64,000 nucleotides of DNA from Clostridioides sp. (GTDB taxonomy: Bacteria > Bacillota > Clostridia > Peptostreptococcales > Peptostreptococcaceae). The notes below the pieces were generated by a model. That model was not told the DNA's origin. It did not search any database and saw nothing but the letters and a program-made list of their open reading frames with translations. Positions 18,132 through 25,716 of the stretch are shown one piece after another. The stretch is taken from contig JAISJN010000001.1 in assembly GCA_031261505.1 (NCBI GenBank), positions 1-64,000 on the forward strand, read 5' to 3'. The translations under genes were made by a program, and so were the position numbers. Position 1 is the stretch's first letter, and every line of letters starts with the position of its first letter.

Positions 18132-19175
18132 ATGAAAAACCCTATAGTCGTTTTGGCGTGTATCCTGTTATGTGCGATAATAGCTCCAATAGCGCTCACA
18201 AACCTCTCATACAGGGGAGATAATTCAACTGTGAGCGAGAATAGCCGAGACAGTGTCGGTGTGAATTTGGAAGATGCCGATAAAGGTAAGGATAAACAGG
18301 AAATCGAGTCAGTGGACGGTGAGTCTCCAATAATAGATATGTACAATCATAAATTAGGTAAATACCAAAAGATATCCTTGGAGGACTATCTAGCTGGGGT
18401 ACTGGCAGGGGAAATGTCACCTGAATTCAATGACGAGGCGCTAAAAGCACAGGCGGTTGCAGCGAGGACTTACGTAGTCTACAAATTGGACAGACAGTTC
18501 CCCAAAAAGCATAATAAATCAGCGGTATGTACTGATTTTAAACATTGTCAGGAGTACAAATCAGCGTCGGAACTCACAAAGACAAACGGGAAGAAATGGA
18601 TGGATGAAAAGTACTCGAAAATTGTAAAGGCTGTTGGCGATACAAAGGGGCAGGTGATCCAGTATGAGGGAAAGGCGATACTTCCACTCTATTTTTCTAC
18701 GTCTTCGGGCAAAACGGAGGACAGCAAGGAAGTATTTGCGGCAAGCTACCCATACCTAAAATCTGTAGACAGTCCATATGATTCGATCTCGCCTAAGTTT
18801 ACATCGAAGGCCAGAGTTTCAAATTCGGATTTCGTTGCATGTGTAAAAAAATGGAACAAAAAGACTGTGATTGGAGAAAAAAACTTAGCTGTTCAGGTAA
18901 AGATAACTAAGAGAAGTCAGGCGGGCACAGTAGAATCGGTCAAAATAGGAAATAAAACTTTTAAAGGAACTGATATCAGGACTATGTTTGCCCTCAATTC
19001 CGCAAACTTCGATATATCATTTGAAGGTGGCAAGGTGGTATTCAATGTAAAAGGATACGGTCACGGTGTAGGAATGAGTCAATGGGGGGCTGAAGGGATG
19101 GCTGAGAACGGTTATAAGTACGCAGATATAATATCCCATTACTATTTAAATACGAAGATTGTAGATACATATTAA
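18132..19175 (+). CDS. spoIID: Stage II sporulation protein D (lytic transglycosylase)
   Basis: Mother-cell peptidoglycan hydrolase that drives forespore engulfment with SpoIIM and SpoIIP. An N-terminal membrane anchor (about residues 4-24) is followed by the SpoIID domain: LEDYLAGVLAGEMSPEF with the catalytic Glu near residue 95, LKAQAVAARTYVVYK, FSTSSGKTEDSKEV, and the closing GYGHGVGMSQWGAEGMA. 347 residues. GGAGGAG precedes the ATG. Neighbours murA and spoIIQ-like are as in Bacillus and Clostridium. Confidence 0.95.
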   Translation: MKNPIVVLACILLCAIIAPIALTNLSYRGDNSTVSENSRDSVGVNLEDADKGKDKQEIESVDGESPIIDMYNHKLGKYQKISLEDYLAGVLAGEMSPEFNDEALKAQAVAARTYVVYKLDRQFPKKHNKSAVCTDFKHCQEYKSASELTKTNGKKWMDEKYSKIVKAVGDTKGQVIQYEGKAILPLYFSTSSGKTEDSKEVFAASYPYLKSVDSPYDSISPKFTSKARVSNSDFVACVKKWNKKTVIGEKNLAVQVKITKRSQAGTVESVKIGNKTFKGTDIRTMFALNSANFDISFEGGKVVFNVKGYGHGVGMSQWGAEGMAENGYKYADIISHYYLNTKIVDTY

Positions 19176-19205
19176 TAAAATAAAAATTTAATTTATATTG
19201 TAAGC

Positions 19206-19233
19206 GTATAAATGCAAAGAATATGTCAATACT
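19206..19233 (+). promoter_or_regulatory. Possible forespore (sigma-F-like) promoter of spoIIQ
   Basis: GTATA (19206-19210), a 14-base spacer and GTCAATACT resemble the sigma-F/G consensus GYATA-N15-16-GGNRANAMT, with a slightly short spacer. Forespore expression of spoIIQ is known in the group. Confidence 0.35.
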
Positions 19234-19264
19234 CCAAGTATATAAAATATTTGGAGGTCTTGTC

Positions 19265-19912
19265 ATGAAGAAGAAATTATTAGAAAAAGACGGATTTTAT
19301 CTATCTTTGTTTGTGTGTATTTGCCTATTGGCAATCGGTGGAGTTTGGTTTACAAACAATAACGTCGAAAAATTGGCATCGAACAAGGGTGAGATACATC
19401 TAATAGAGAACGATGAAGATAGTAGTAGAGTACCGACGGCGACAGATTCTGGAGAAAATCTAGAACAGGCAAAGAGCGATCAACAACAGGCTAAAACAGA
19501 AAGTGAATCCATACTGAATTACGTAGGGGATGCAATAATAAAAGGCTATTCTGAAAAAGAACCGAGCTATTCTAAGACTTTAGATGTTTGGGAGATTCAC
19601 CAAGGCGTTGACGTAGCATCAAAGGTCGGTGCCGATGTTAAATCACTTACATCTGGTGTTGTAAAAAATGTATTCAACAGCGATAAATACGGGTACACAG
19701 TAGCAATTGAAAACAAGGATAAGGGAATTACCTTGGTTTACTCAAACCTCAACAAAAAAGTGAATGTAACAAAGGGACAGGAAATTAAAAAAGGAAAAAT
19801 ACTTGGAACAGTAGGAGAAACAACTCAGACTGAAAGTCTGGACGCATCGCATATACATTTAGAAGCGTATGAGGGCGATAAGGTAGTAGATCCTACAGGT
19901 TACCTTAAGTAA
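19265..19912 (+). CDS. spoIIQ: SpoIIQ-like M23 (LytM) forespore protein
   Basis: 215 residues from the ATG after GGAGGT. One transmembrane helix (about 11-27), an acidic/Gln-rich stalk (about 45-80) and a LytM domain. Both zinc motifs of an active M23 endopeptidase are present: H112-x3-D116 and H196-x-H198. Bacillus SpoIIQ has lost part of this site, while clostridial SpoIIQ proteins keep it, which fits the lineage. It would partner SpoIIIAH across the intermembrane space during engulfment. Called by order as well (spoIID before, spoIIID after); a plain M23 peptidase is the alternative. Confidence 0.85.
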   Translation: MKKKLLEKDGFYLSLFVCICLLAIGGVWFTNNNVEKLASNKGEIHLIENDEDSSRVPTATDSGENLEQAKSDQQQAKTESESILNYVGDAIIKGYSEKEPSYSKTLDVWEIHQGVDVASKVGADVKSLTSGVVKNVFNSDKYGYTVAIENKDKGITLVYSNLNKKVNVTKGQEIKKGKILGTVGETTQTESLDASHIHLEAYEGDKVVDPTGYLK

Positions 19913-19928
19913 AATTTGCTCGAGAGGG

Positions 19929-19957
19929 TCATATTATCCGGATAGATCACATATATA
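19929..19957 (+). promoter_or_regulatory. Sigma-E-type promoter of spoIIID
   Basis: -35 TCATATT (exact KMATATT), 14-base spacer, -10 CATATATA against CATACAMT. It lies 34 bases before the spoIIID start. SpoIIID is a sigma-E gene in relatives. Confidence 0.6.
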
Positions 19958-19990
19958 TCATTAAAGCTATTATGTGAGGGGGTAGTATGG

Positions 19991-20251
19991 TTGAAGTCGC
20001 ATATTGAAGAAAGAGCAGTTATGATTGCGAAATATATCCTCGAGAAAAATACTACAGTGAGAGAGACAGCTAAGGCTTTCGGTGTAAGTAAAAGTACAGT
20101 TCATAAAGATGTAACAGAAAGACTACAGGAGATTAATCCTACTTTAGCAATAGAGGTTAAGGCAGTTTTGGATAAAAACAAGTCTGAAAGGCATATAAGA
20201 GGTGGGATGGCGACGAAGATAAAATATCTAAGTGAAAGAAATGTAGGGTAA
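19991..20251 (+). CDS. spoIIID: Sporulation transcription factor SpoIIID
   Basis: An 86-residue DNA-binding switch protein that tunes sigma-E and sigma-K regulons in the mother cell. The helix-turn-helix TVRETAKAFGVSKSTVHKD covers residues 22-40, and the basic C-terminal helix with RHIRGGMATKIKYL follows. Start is TTG after GAGGGGG; the nearby ATG at 19987 is out of frame. The last codons overlap the terminator stem, so stop and terminator are fused. Confidence 0.95.
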   Translation: MKSHIEERAVMIAKYILEKNTTVRETAKAFGVSKSTVHKDVTERLQEINPTLAIEVKAVLDKNKSERHIRGGMATKIKYLSERNVG

Positions 20252-20268
20252 AACCTACATTTTTTTTA
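20240..20268 (+). terminator. Terminator overlapping the spoIIID 3' end
   Basis: AATGTAGG (20240-20247) pairs with CCTACATT (20254-20261) around GTAAAA, which contains the TAA stop; T residues follow. Confidence 0.9.
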
Positions 20269-20381
20269 TTAGACTTGACTAAAAGAAGATTTTTGTATAT
20301 TTTGATTATAGGTTCGAATTTAATCGAAGTATGATTAAAATCCAAATATTATGGATTAAAATGTAATATATACATAAATAG

Positions 20382-20468
20382 CTTGAGAAATATGTCCCGT
20401 CACTATAGGTGGCGTGTATAATTCTAATTTTAATGTGGGTGTATAACCCGTTGAAATCGTTGAATAAT
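20382..20468 (+). repeat. Dispersed hairpin element, copy 2
   Basis: Starts CTTGAGAAATATGTCCC, loop CACTATAGGTGG, return arm GTGTATAATTCTAATTT, then a second hairpin GGGTGTATAACCC. First of a tandem pair. Confidence 0.75.
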
Positions 20469-20470
20469 CG

Positions 20471-20563
20471 CTTGACTCAAAAAATATGTCTTGAAATGTA
20501 TGGCGAGGTCGTATTTTTAGGTTAATTGTGGGACAAACCCCATTAAGCAATGACCATTTAAAA
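20471..20563 (+). repeat. Dispersed hairpin element, copy 3 (diverged)
   Basis: CTTGACTCAAAAAATATGTC with return arm CGTATTTTTAGG (compensated first stem), second hairpin TTAATTGTGGG/CCCCATTAA, and end CAATGACCATTTAAAA. The stems are kept although the bases differ from other copies. Confidence 0.6.
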
Positions 20564-20580
20564 CGATGAATGTGTTAAAA

Positions 20581-20705
20581 TAGATAGATATACAGATAGA
20601 TAATAAAGCAAGTAAAGCAAGCAAGTGAAAAGTAAGAAAGAAAGCAAATAAGCAAGTGAGAAGTAAGTAAGTAGGTAGGTAATATATCAAGCAAGTAAAT
20701 AAATT
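20581..20705 (+). repeat. Purine-rich imperfect tetranucleotide tract
   Basis: Runs of AAGC, AAGT, AAGA and GTAG units (e.g. AAGTAAGTAAGTAGGTAGGT). Similar tracts occur before 47.8 kb and 55.96 kb. It is 80 bases upstream of mbl. Confidence 0.75.
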
Positions 20706-20788
20706 ATAAAAGTAAGTCTGATAACGTACGCGAATTGAGCAAGCAATGTGCTGAGAGCAAATAATATAAATGAAAAGGAGTTGTAGTC

Positions 20789-21805
20789 ATGTCTGGAGCT
20801 GACATAGGAATAGATTTAGGTACTGCCAATGTACTAGTTTACGTAGGGGGAAAAGGTATTGTTTTAGAAGAGCCATCAGTAGTTGCAATCGAAAAAAGAT
20901 CTGGTGAAGTACTAGCTGTTGGCGAGGAAGCTAGAAGGATGATAGGTAGAACACCTTCAAATATAGTAGCTATAAGACCGCTAAAAGACGGGGTAATATC
21001 AAATTACGTAGTCACAGAAAAAATGCTTAAATACTTTGTAGGTATGATAGCGGAGAAAAAGGGTGTAGGGAAATTGGTTATGCCTAGGATAATGGTCTGT
21101 GCTCCAACTGGTGTTACAGAAGTGGAAAGAAAGGCAATAGAAGATGCTACAAGAGAAGCTGGAGCTAGAGATGTATATATTATCGAAGAACCAATTGCAG
21201 CTGCAATAGGGGCCGGTCTAGACATTTCTCAGCCAGATGGGCATATGCTCATAGATATAGGTGGAGGAACTGTCGACATAGCGGTAATATCCCTCGGAGG
21301 AATAGTAGTCAGCGAATCTATAAAAATGGGTGGAGATAAGTTCGACGACGCCATTGTAAAATACATGAAAAAACAACATAATCTTTTGATAGGTGAGAGA
21401 ACAGCTGAAAAAATAAAATTAGAAATAGGAAGCGCATATGAAAGAGAAGAAGAAAAATTCATGAGGGTATCAGGTAGAAATCTTATAACAGGATTGCCGG
21501 TAGCAGTCAATATAAGCTCAAAGGAAACACTTACAGCACTTGATGAATGCATAACTCAGATAACAGTTGCGGCGCATTCAGTTCTAGAAAAGACTCCTCC
21601 AGAACTAGCATCCGATATAGCTACCACAGGAATAGTTATGACAGGCGGAGGTGCGCTTCTGTACGGATTGGACAAGCGTATTGAAAAGAGTACTGGAATT
21701 GAAGTTAAGATAGCCGAAGATCCATTGACTTGTGTAGCAAAGGGTACTGGTATCGCTTTGAGCGAGATGGATACACTTGAGAAAGGCGGAGGTTTAAGAA
21801 AATAA
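20789..21805 (+). CDS. mbl: MreB/Mbl rod-shape cytoskeletal protein
   Basis: Actin-like filament protein that guides lateral wall synthesis. Shows [20 protein letters not shown] at the N terminus (phosphate 1 loop), the [17 protein letters not shown] phosphate 2 loop near residue 155, and [14 protein letters not shown] near 282. 338 residues. AAGGAG precedes the ATG. The position right after spoIIID is that of mbl in Bacillus, so Mbl is preferred over MreB proper. Stop and fabZ start overlap (TAATG). Confidence 0.93.
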   Translation: MSGADIGIDLGTANVLVYVGGKGIVLEEPSVVAIEKRSGEVLAVGEEARRMIGRTPSNIVAIRPLKDGVISNYVVTEKMLKYFVGMIAEKKGVGKLVMPRIMVCAPTGVTEVERKAIEDATREAGARDVYIIEEPIAAAIGAGLDISQPDGHMLIDIGGGTVDIAVISLGGIVVSESIKMGGDKFDDAIVKYMKKQHNLLIGERTAEKIKLEIGSAYEREEEKFMRVSGRNLITGLPVAVNISSKETLTALDECITQITVAAHSVLEKTPPELASDIATTGIVMTGGGALLYGLDKRIEKSTGIEVKIAEDPLTCVAKGTGIALSEMDTLEKGGGLRK

Positions 21806-22233
21806 TGTTGAATATAGACGAAATTAAATCGATAATACCACATAGGTATCCATTTTTACTTGTCGATAGAATTGAAGAGATGGAAGTTGGGAAGAGGGCG
21901 GTTGGAATAAAGAACGTCACAGCCAACGAACCGTTTTTCCAAGGACATTTTCCAGAATATCCACTTATGCCAGGAGTGCTTATAGTAGAGGCACTTGCAC
22001 AGGTAGGTGCTGTTGCCATGATGTCAATCGAGGAAAACAATGGCAAGCTAGGAGTATTTGCAGGTATCGATAAGGTGAGATTTAAAAAAGAAGTGAGACC
22101 TGGAGACGTATTGAGGATGGAAGTCGATATACTTAGCATAAGGAGAAATATCGGAAAGGCTGAGGCGAAGGCGTTTGTAGGAGATGAACTAGCATGCAAG
22201 GGCGAGTTGATGTTTGCCTTGGTTGAAAAATAG
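21805..22233 (+). CDS. fabZ: 3-hydroxyacyl-[acyl-carrier-protein] dehydratase FabZ
   Basis: Hot-dog fold dehydratase of type II fatty acid synthesis. His48 in [13 protein letters not shown] and Glu62 in VEALAQ are the catalytic pair. 142 residues, normal length. One-base overlap with mbl, so it is translated from the mbl message. Confidence 0.95.
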   Translation: MLNIDEIKSIIPHRYPFLLVDRIEEMEVGKRAVGIKNVTANEPFFQGHFPEYPLMPGVLIVEALAQVGAVAMMSIEENNGKLGVFAGIDKVRFKKEVRPGDVLRMEVDILSIRRNIGKAEAKAFVGDELACKGELMFALVEK

Positions 22234-22778
22234 ATAGCTGCTTGGCAAAATAATTGTCTAGTCGTAAATCAGAGCTTGCAAGCAGATGACGATGGAGTCG
22301 AGCCTAGGCATATTAGGCTCAATTCCAACATTTAAACTTCTTAAAACATATAAAAACGCCATCTGTCCCATTGCTCGACAAAAAACTTAATTTTTTTTCA
22401 ACAATATATGCACAAAAATGCCATAAGTTCATATAATAAAGTGTGGGAAGGAGATAAACTCCCACAATTTAATCCTATAGAATATACGAGGGGGTCGTAT
22501 TTGTAAATGACGCTACAAATACTTGACCAAGAGTTTTAAATACTTGATTTAAAAGTTTTAAAGTGACTAGGCTTTTTATGTGCGGGAACTAAATATCCTA
22601 AATAGATCTAATTGAATTTAACGACAGCAAAAAGAGACAGTCCAGCGGTGGACTGTCTCTTAAATTTTTCTAAGTATAAGGTATAAGGTTGTGTCTTTTC
22701 AGATGAGTGCAGTTTAAATTTGAATTTTGCATGAGCGTAGGGAATTTATCAAAGCAAGCGGTGGTGTAATATCGTTTG
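22234..22778. other. Convergent intergenic region fabZ / yyaC with several hairpins
   Basis: 545 bases between genes that point at each other. A TATAAT-like box (about 22433) is followed by hairpins TGTGGGA/TCCCACA (22442-22468), ATACGA/TCGTAT, ATTTGTA/TACAAAT (about 22490-22535) and then a perfect terminator. The layout would suit a small RNA of roughly 220 bases; no known RNA family was recognised. Confidence 0.4.
22632..22668. terminator. Perfect hairpin terminator, probably bidirectional
   Basis: AAGAGACAGTCCA (22632-22644) and TGGACTGTCTCTT (22649-22661) form a 13-bp stem with a four-base loop; T residues follow on the + side and an A run precedes it, so it can also serve yyaC on the - strand. 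Confidence 0.85.
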
Positions 22779-23288
22779 TCAGGTAGCAACCAGCAATGCG
22801 AGGGCTATTGTTTCAGCCAAATCAAGGATGAAACTGAATCTTATATTATTAAACGAAAATTTATTCTTCTCGTCTATCTTGTCTACGATTCCAACTATAG
22901 AGTGGTTGCCGATATGAGGAAGTTTTTTTCCGACGCCTTTCCCAGGGAGGATGGGGCCTTCTCTGAGCTGTATGCTTCCGATACTGCTATTTGAGCCTAG
23001 ACAGGCATCGATAGCTAAAAAATTTCCGTTTTCGTGTTTTTCTTTTATTTCAGCGAGCGATTCGTATATATTCAAGGCATGAATTGGGTTATCAAGGGTT
23101 CCGTAAACAGGGTAGTGAAAACCACTGTTTTTTAAAATTGTTCCGACCAAGGGGCCAAGTGTATCGCCAATAGCCCGATCGGTTCCTATACAAACTACGA
23201 CTGTGTTTTCATCGATTATATTTCTGATAGCAGAGCTCAATGACTCAATAACGTCTAAGTCGTTGTAGTGAACTTTTGAAATTTCCAA
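22779..23288 (-). CDS. yyaC: Sporulation protein YyaC (DUF1256, GPR-related fold)
   Basis: 169 residues of a putative spore protease-like family. Visible landmarks are VVVCIGTDRAIGDTLGPLVG, VYGTLDNPIHALNI, FLAIDACLGSNSSIGSIQL and GVGKKLPHIGNHSIVGIVD. The start chosen is the TTG at 23288 with GGAGGGGGG about eight bases upstream; an upstream TTG at 23309 would place the ribosome-binding site inside the gene. It supports a sporulating lineage. The biochemical role of YyaC is not established. Confidence 0.85.
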   Translation of the reverse strand: MEISKVHYNDLDVIESLSSAIRNIIDENTVVVCIGTDRAIGDTLGPLVGTILKNSGFHYPVYGTLDNPIHALNIYESLAEIKEKHENGNFLAIDACLGSNSSIGSIQLREGPILPGKGVGKKLPHIGNHSIVGIVDKIDEKNKFSFNNIRFSFILDLAETIALALLVAT

Positions 23289-23339
23289 ATAAGAACACCC
23301 CCCTCCCAAGAATTATATGATTTGCTATACTTAAAAATT

Positions 23340-23387
23340 CCAATTTCAATAGTTATTAAACGATTTATCTCAAGTAATATTAAGCCC
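23340..23387 (-). repeat. Possible left-end fragment of the dispersed element
   Basis: On the - strand it reads ACTTGAGATAAATCG, close to the left end of the element, but the loop and return arm are not convincing. Only a weak member, upstream of yyaC. Confidence 0.3.
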
Positions 23388-23478
23388 TCAAGACTGCATA
23401 CAGTAAAATCAAAAAAACATTGACATAGCATAGCAAAAATAGTAGTATGAAGTAGTAAAAACAATTTAATTCTTGATT

Positions 23479-23581
23479 ACCTTATCAAGAGAGGCTGAGG
23501 GATAGGCCCTGTGAAGCCCAGCAACCATCCGCATGGAGAAGGTGCTAATTCCTACGAGACTGCGGTCTTGAAAGATGAGGT
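23479..23581 (+). ncRNA. SAM-I (S-box) riboswitch aptamer
   Basis: CTTATCAAGAGAGGCTGAGGGA, GGCCCTGTGAAGCCCAGCAACC (split here at the family's J1/2 and P3) and the 3' P1 strand are all present. P1 is ACCTTATC (23479-23486) with GATGAGGT (23574-23581). It senses S-adenosylmethionine and controls metK. Confidence 0.95.
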
Positions 23582-23607
23582 CAGTTAATTAGTGCATAAC
23601 AATGTCT

Positions 23608-23643
23608 GTTAACCTCTTCTTGTTGTAGAAGGGGTTTTTTTAA
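23608..23643 (+). terminator. SAM riboswitch expression-platform terminator
   Basis: AACCTCTTCT pairs with AGAAGGGGTT followed by T7. The upstream GAGGT...TTAA bases can pair with the TTAACCTC arm as an antiterminator, giving OFF control by SAM. Confidence 0.9.
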
Positions 23644-23728
23644 TGAACAATAGCGAAAATATAGCACAAAATTAGACCTAATGAGAACGAAAAATAAATA
23701 GAAAAAAATTTGAAAGAGGGGGTACAAA

Positions 23729-24928
23729 ATGGCGAGACATTTATTTACATCAGAATCAGTAACGGAAGGACATCCAGATAAGATATGCGATCAGATATCT
23801 GACGCAATACTGGATGAATTATTAAAAAAAGATCCAAGCTCGAGGGTAGCCTGTGAAACAATGGTAACGACAGGACTCGTATTAGTAGCTGGAGAAATAA
23901 GCACATCAACTTATGTAGACATTCCACAACTAGTGAGGGAAACAGTTAGAGGAATCGGATACACTAGAGCAAAATACGGATTTGACTGTGATACATGTGC
24001 AGTGATAACTTCAATAGATGAGCAGTCTAGCGATATCGCCATGGGAGTAGACGAAGGTCTAGAAAGCAAGGCGGGAGAGCTCACAAACGAGGAAATAGAA
24101 AAAACAGGTGCAGGAGACCAGGGAATAATGTTCGGGTTCGCATGTAACGAAACTCCAGAACTAATGCCAATGCCGATATCTCTAGCTCATAAATTATCTA
24201 GAAGACTTACAGAAGTTAGAAAAAATGGTACTATACCTTACTTAAGACCGGATGGTAAGACTCAGGTAACGGTTGAATACGACGGAGATAAGGTAGTGAG
24301 AGTTCACACAGTTCTTATCTCAACTCAACACAGTGAATCAGCTACAAACGAAGAAATAAGAAGAGATATAATAGAGCACGTTATAAAAGCTGTTATACCA
24401 GCAGAGCTATTAGACGAAGAGACAATATTCTACGTAAATCCAACTGGAAGATTTGTAGTAGGAGGACCACAGGGAGATACAGGTCTTACTGGTAGGAAGA
24501 TAATTATAGATACTTACGGAGGATACTCGAGACACGGCGGTGGAGCATTCTCAGGAAAAGATCCTACAAAGGTAGATAGATCAGCAGCTTACGCAGCTAG
24601 ATACGTTGCAAAGAACATAGTAGCAGCTGGACTTGCCGACAAATGCGAAATAGAATTAGCATATGCAATAGGTGTAGCTAGACCTCTTTCAGTATTTATA
24701 GACACTTTTGGAACAGGAAAAGTTCCAGAGGCTAAGTTAGTAGAAATAGTTGAAAAACACTTCGACCTAAGACCAGGGGCAATAATAAGAGACCTAGACC
24801 TCAAAAAACCTATATACAAACAAGTAGCAGCTTACGGACATTTTGGAAGAACTGATATAGACCTTCCATGGGAAAGAACAGACAAGGCTGAAATACTTAA
24901 ACTAGAAGCCTTAGGAAAAGAAGCGTAG
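23729..24928 (+). CDS. metK: S-adenosylmethionine synthetase
   Basis: Makes SAM from methionine and ATP. 399 residues with [18 protein letters not shown] at the N terminus, [12 protein letters not shown] near residue 127, and the glycine-rich P-loop [19 protein letters not shown] near 270. ATG after AGAGGGGG. Regulated by the SAM-I riboswitch immediately upstream. Confidence 0.98.
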   Translation: MARHLFTSESVTEGHPDKICDQISDAILDELLKKDPSSRVACETMVTTGLVLVAGEISTSTYVDIPQLVRETVRGIGYTRAKYGFDCDTCAVITSIDEQSSDIAMGVDEGLESKAGELTNEEIEKTGAGDQGIMFGFACNETPELMPMPISLAHKLSRRLTEVRKNGTIPYLRPDGKTQVTVEYDGDKVVRVHTVLISTQHSESATNEEIRRDIIEHVIKAVIPAELLDEETIFYVNPTGRFVVGGPQGDTGLTGRKIIIDTYGGYSRHGGGAFSGKDPTKVDRSAAYAARYVAKNIVAAGLADKCEIELAYAIGVARPLSVFIDTFGTGKVPEAKLVEIVEKHFDLRPGAIIRDLDLKKPIYKQVAAYGHFGRTDIDLPWERTDKAEILKLEALGKEA

Positions 24929-25080
24929 GCAACATACAACATACTGTAAGTGGACAAGCCCAAGTGCGCACAAGTAACGGGCAAGACCGAAATTTATATG
25001 TGATGAATAAAATTTAAACACAGTGTATATGATACTAATGTAAGATAAGTTATCTAAAAATATATATTTGAACCACGGAA

Positions 25081-25116
25081 AAAACAGGCGCTGGAATAAT
25101 CTCAGTGCCTGTTTTC
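25081..25116 (+). terminator. Terminator of metK
   Basis: AAAACAGGCGCTG (25081-25093) pairs with CAGTGCCTGTTTT (25103-25115), 13 bp with one G-U. Confidence 0.75.
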
Positions 25117-25132
25117 GCGTCTAAATTCGAAT

Positions 25133-25191
25133 GAGAGGGAGATATGTCAATCAGAGCATCGTCGAAAACGATTTAAATGAGCAGCGATGAG
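25133..25191 (+). repeat. 59-bp direct repeat, copy 1
   Basis: Begins GAGAGGGAGATATGTCAATC and ends GAGCAGCGATGAG. It is identical to 25267-25325 except one base (A or G in GAGC[A/G]TCGTCG). Confidence 0.9.
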
Positions 25192-25264
25192 AAACCTGCC
25201 GATGAACGCCAATATAAAAATAGAATATGTATGAGAATAAAATAAATCTAGCAGAAACAGAACA

Positions 25265-25344
25265 TCGAGAGGGAGATATGTCAATCAGAGCGTCGTCGAA
25301 AACGATTTAAATGAGCAGCGATGAGTGACATATCTCCCTCTCGA
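25265..25344 (+). repeat. 59-bp direct repeat copy 2 inside an inverted-repeat stem-loop
   Basis: TCGAGAGGGAGATATGTCA (25265-25283) is exactly complementary to TGACATATCTCCCTCTCGA (25326-25344), a 19-bp stem around 42 bases of the repeat. The whole unit looks like a small non-coding mobile or structured element. Confidence 0.85.
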
Positions 25345-25397
25345 CCGTATCAAGCAAGATTGATTTTATCCTCATAATATGGTATTTTTAAGTATAA

Positions 25398-25600
25398 AGT
25401 GAATAACTTAGGGACGTAAGTTTAATAGGGAATTGAATGCGATTTTCAAGCTGACCCAGTAACCGTGATGCTGACGAAGTTTCAAAAAACCACTGAGAAA
25501 TCGGGAAGGTAGAAACTAAGTATGAAGCTAAGCCGGGATACCTGCCTAAGATATAACTTGAGACGTTCTCAAACCTGAGCGGAGGTGGACGATCTCGTTT
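25398..25600 (+). ncRNA. Cobalamin (B12) riboswitch
   Basis: Core blocks are present: TTTAATAGGGAATTGAATGCG, a GACCCAGTAACCGTGATGC block, AACCACTGAGAAATCGGGAAGG, and AAGCCGGGATACCTGCCTA (B12 box equivalent, near 25530-25550). Genes for a cobalamin importer follow. The first block is divergent from the classical GGTGCGAATCC pattern, so boundaries are approximate. Confidence 0.85.
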
Positions 25601-25687
25601 CAGCGTGGGCAAAAATTACTACCACGCAATCAGCATTTAAGCTAATATCTGCTAGGGGTAAGATGTTAGAAAGAAATCAGCATTTTA

Positions 25688-25706
25688 CCTAACAAATAAT
25701 GTTAGG
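25688..25706 (+). promoter_or_regulatory. Ribosome-binding-site sequestering hairpin of btuF
   Basis: CCTAACA (25688-25694) pairs with TGTTAGG (25700-25706); the right arm runs into the AGGAGGA Shine-Dalgarno of btuF. This would be a translational expression platform for the upstream riboswitch. Confidence 0.65.
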
Positions 25707-25716
25707 AGGAAGAAAA

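Larger units (their letters stand above)
20252..20788. other. Intergenic region spoIIID-mbl
   Basis: 537 bases with no gene: terminator, two head-to-tail copies of the dispersed hairpin element (20382-20563), and a purine-rich imperfect tetranucleotide tract (20581-20705) before the mbl ribosome-binding site. Confidence 0.7.
24929..25716. other. Intergenic region metK-btuF
   Basis: About 790 bases without a protein gene. In order: metK terminator (25081-25115), a 59-bp direct repeat pair whose second copy closes a long stem-loop (25133-25344), the cobalamin riboswitch and its expression platform (25398-25706). Confidence 0.85.

Noticed and set aside
22776-22994. 72-residue + strand frame opposite yyaC
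   Set aside because: It is antisense to conserved YyaC motifs, lacks a ribosome-binding site and resembles nothing.
25133-25344. CRISPR array
   Set aside because: Only two repeat copies, 59 bases long, one spacer-like gap of 75 bases and no cas genes.
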